Assembly (NCBI RefSeq): GCF_000445445.1
Contig: NZ_ASXP01000002.1
Location: 124,001-188,000, forward strand
Source of the DNA: Sporomusa ovata DSM 2662
GTDB lineage: Bacteria; Bacillota; Negativicutes; Sporomusales; Sporomusaceae
Reading direction: 5' to 3'
DNA: 64,000 nucleotides
Below are positions 63,568 to 64,000 of this stretch, in pieces. Under the pieces are notes generated by a model. That model saw only the letters and a program-made list of their open reading frames with translations. It had not been told where the DNA came from and did not search any database. Numbering within the stretch: the stretch's first letter is position 1; each line of letters opens with the position of its first letter. Both the position numbers and the translations under genes were made by a program.

Positions 63568-64000
63568 TCACTTACCTGTCTCCTCTGCTTTGTCTGCCGG
63601 TTGTACCTTAAACCATACCGCATACATTGTCGGCAACGCAAGTAGTGTCAGCACCGTTGCGCCAAGCAGGCCGCCGCTGATAGCCACTGCCATCGGCCCC
63701 CAAAACGTGCTGGGGACCAACGGCAACATGCCAAGTATGGCCGCCGCTGCCGTCAGCATAATGGGACGAAACCGCAACACAGCAGAATTGATGATAGCGT
63801 CCCACGGCGTCTCGCCGGCTTTAATATGTTGTTCAATTTGGTCAATAAGAATAACCGAATTACGGATAATCATGCCGCTAAGGGCTAAGATACCAAGTTC
63901 GGCGACAAATCCCAGCGGCCGCAGAGTTAATAACATGGCTAGACTAACTCCAATAATTCCGAGTGGTGCCGTAAGAATGGTCAGAATCATTAAGGATACC
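63568..64000 (-). CDS. RND efflux transporter, C-terminal end
   Basis: The frame is open to the window edge, so the start is missing. The last helices of an AcrB-like protein are visible: LGILALSGMIIRNSVILIDQ, SAVLRFRPIMLTAAAAILGM, GLLGATVLTLLALPTMYAVW. A second RND system, distinct from the complete one at 36-39 kb. Confidence 0.92.
   Translation of the reverse strand, partial: VSLMILTILTAPLGIIGVSLAMLLTLRPLGFVAELGILALSGMIIRNSVILIDQIEQHIKAGETPWDAIINSAVLRFRPIMLTAAAAILGMLPLVPSTFWGPMAVAISGGLLGATVLTLLALPTMYAVWFKVQPADKAEETGK

Overview
The window reads as chromosome from an endospore-forming, diderm (outer-membrane) Firmicute of the Negativicutes, most like Sporomusa or its relatives. This is an inference. 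It rests on Firmicute-type RNA regulation (Leu T-box, two ykkC-type RNAs, a ydaO/c-di-AMP RNA) and sporulator genes (bofA and DUF2508 next to recR, a CBO0543-family membrane protein), found together with RND efflux pumps, which need an outer membrane. Most genes lie on the minus strand.

Layout. 1-1 kb: end of a PhoH-family ATPase. 1-8.3 kb: a chemosensory operon read right to left (chemoreceptor, hybrid CheA, double-receiver protein, receiver-GGDEF protein) that probably drives c-di-GMP output. 8.4-11 kb: two overlapping DUF445 membrane proteins. 11.4-13.1 kb: an ABC-2 exporter. 13.2-21.4 kb: the branched-chain amino acid operon ilvN-ilvC-leuA-leuC-leuD-leuB-ilvB behind a tandem leader (ykkC subtype-2 RNA, then a Leu-specific T-box). 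21.5-23.5 kb: an ACT-domain protein and a phenylacetate-CoA ligase behind a second ykkC subtype-2 RNA. 23.6-25.5 kb: methylglyoxal synthase, an NlpC/P60 hydrolase and a P-loop protein. 25.6-29.7 kb: dnaX-ybaB-recR-DUF2508-DUF2508-bofA and the SRP RNA. 29.9-32.4 kb: tRNA-Ser(GGA) and the potassium importer kimA with its c-di-AMP riboswitch. 32.6-36.1 kb: a feoA-feoA-feoB iron operon with a Fur-box promoter. 36.2-41.2 kb: an RND pump with a TetR regulator and two matching operators. 41.2-46 kb: a CheY, several tiny membrane proteins, bioY, and an IS1634-type element flanked by a perfect 112-bp target duplication. 46-49 kb: a Cache-HAMP-PAS-GGDEF-EAL protein. 49.2-52 kb: a decayed accessory patch with a compact four-way-junction RNA candidate that has its own promoter. 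52-54 kb: an AAA ATPase, tRNA-Ser(CGA) and tadA. 54-58 kb: a nitroreductase, a PocR-type soluble chemoreceptor with its CheW, and a membrane GGDEF protein. 58-64 kb: DUF3786, an NdpA-like protein, an ABC-F protein behind an attenuator leader, an amino-acid permease, and the end of a second RND transporter.

Themes. Second-messenger signalling recurs: three GGDEF proteins (one with EAL), a c-di-AMP riboswitch and two probable ppGpp-class riboswitches. RNA-level control is dense. Several small genes are broken only by single-base shifts, mostly in homopolymers, which could be real decay or sequencing error. The most novel-looking item is the structured RNA at about 50035-50137. The IS insertion that rebuilt a promoter, the ykkC/T-box tandem and the ABC-F attenuator also deserve attention. 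No CRISPR array, rRNA operon or complete prophage was seen.
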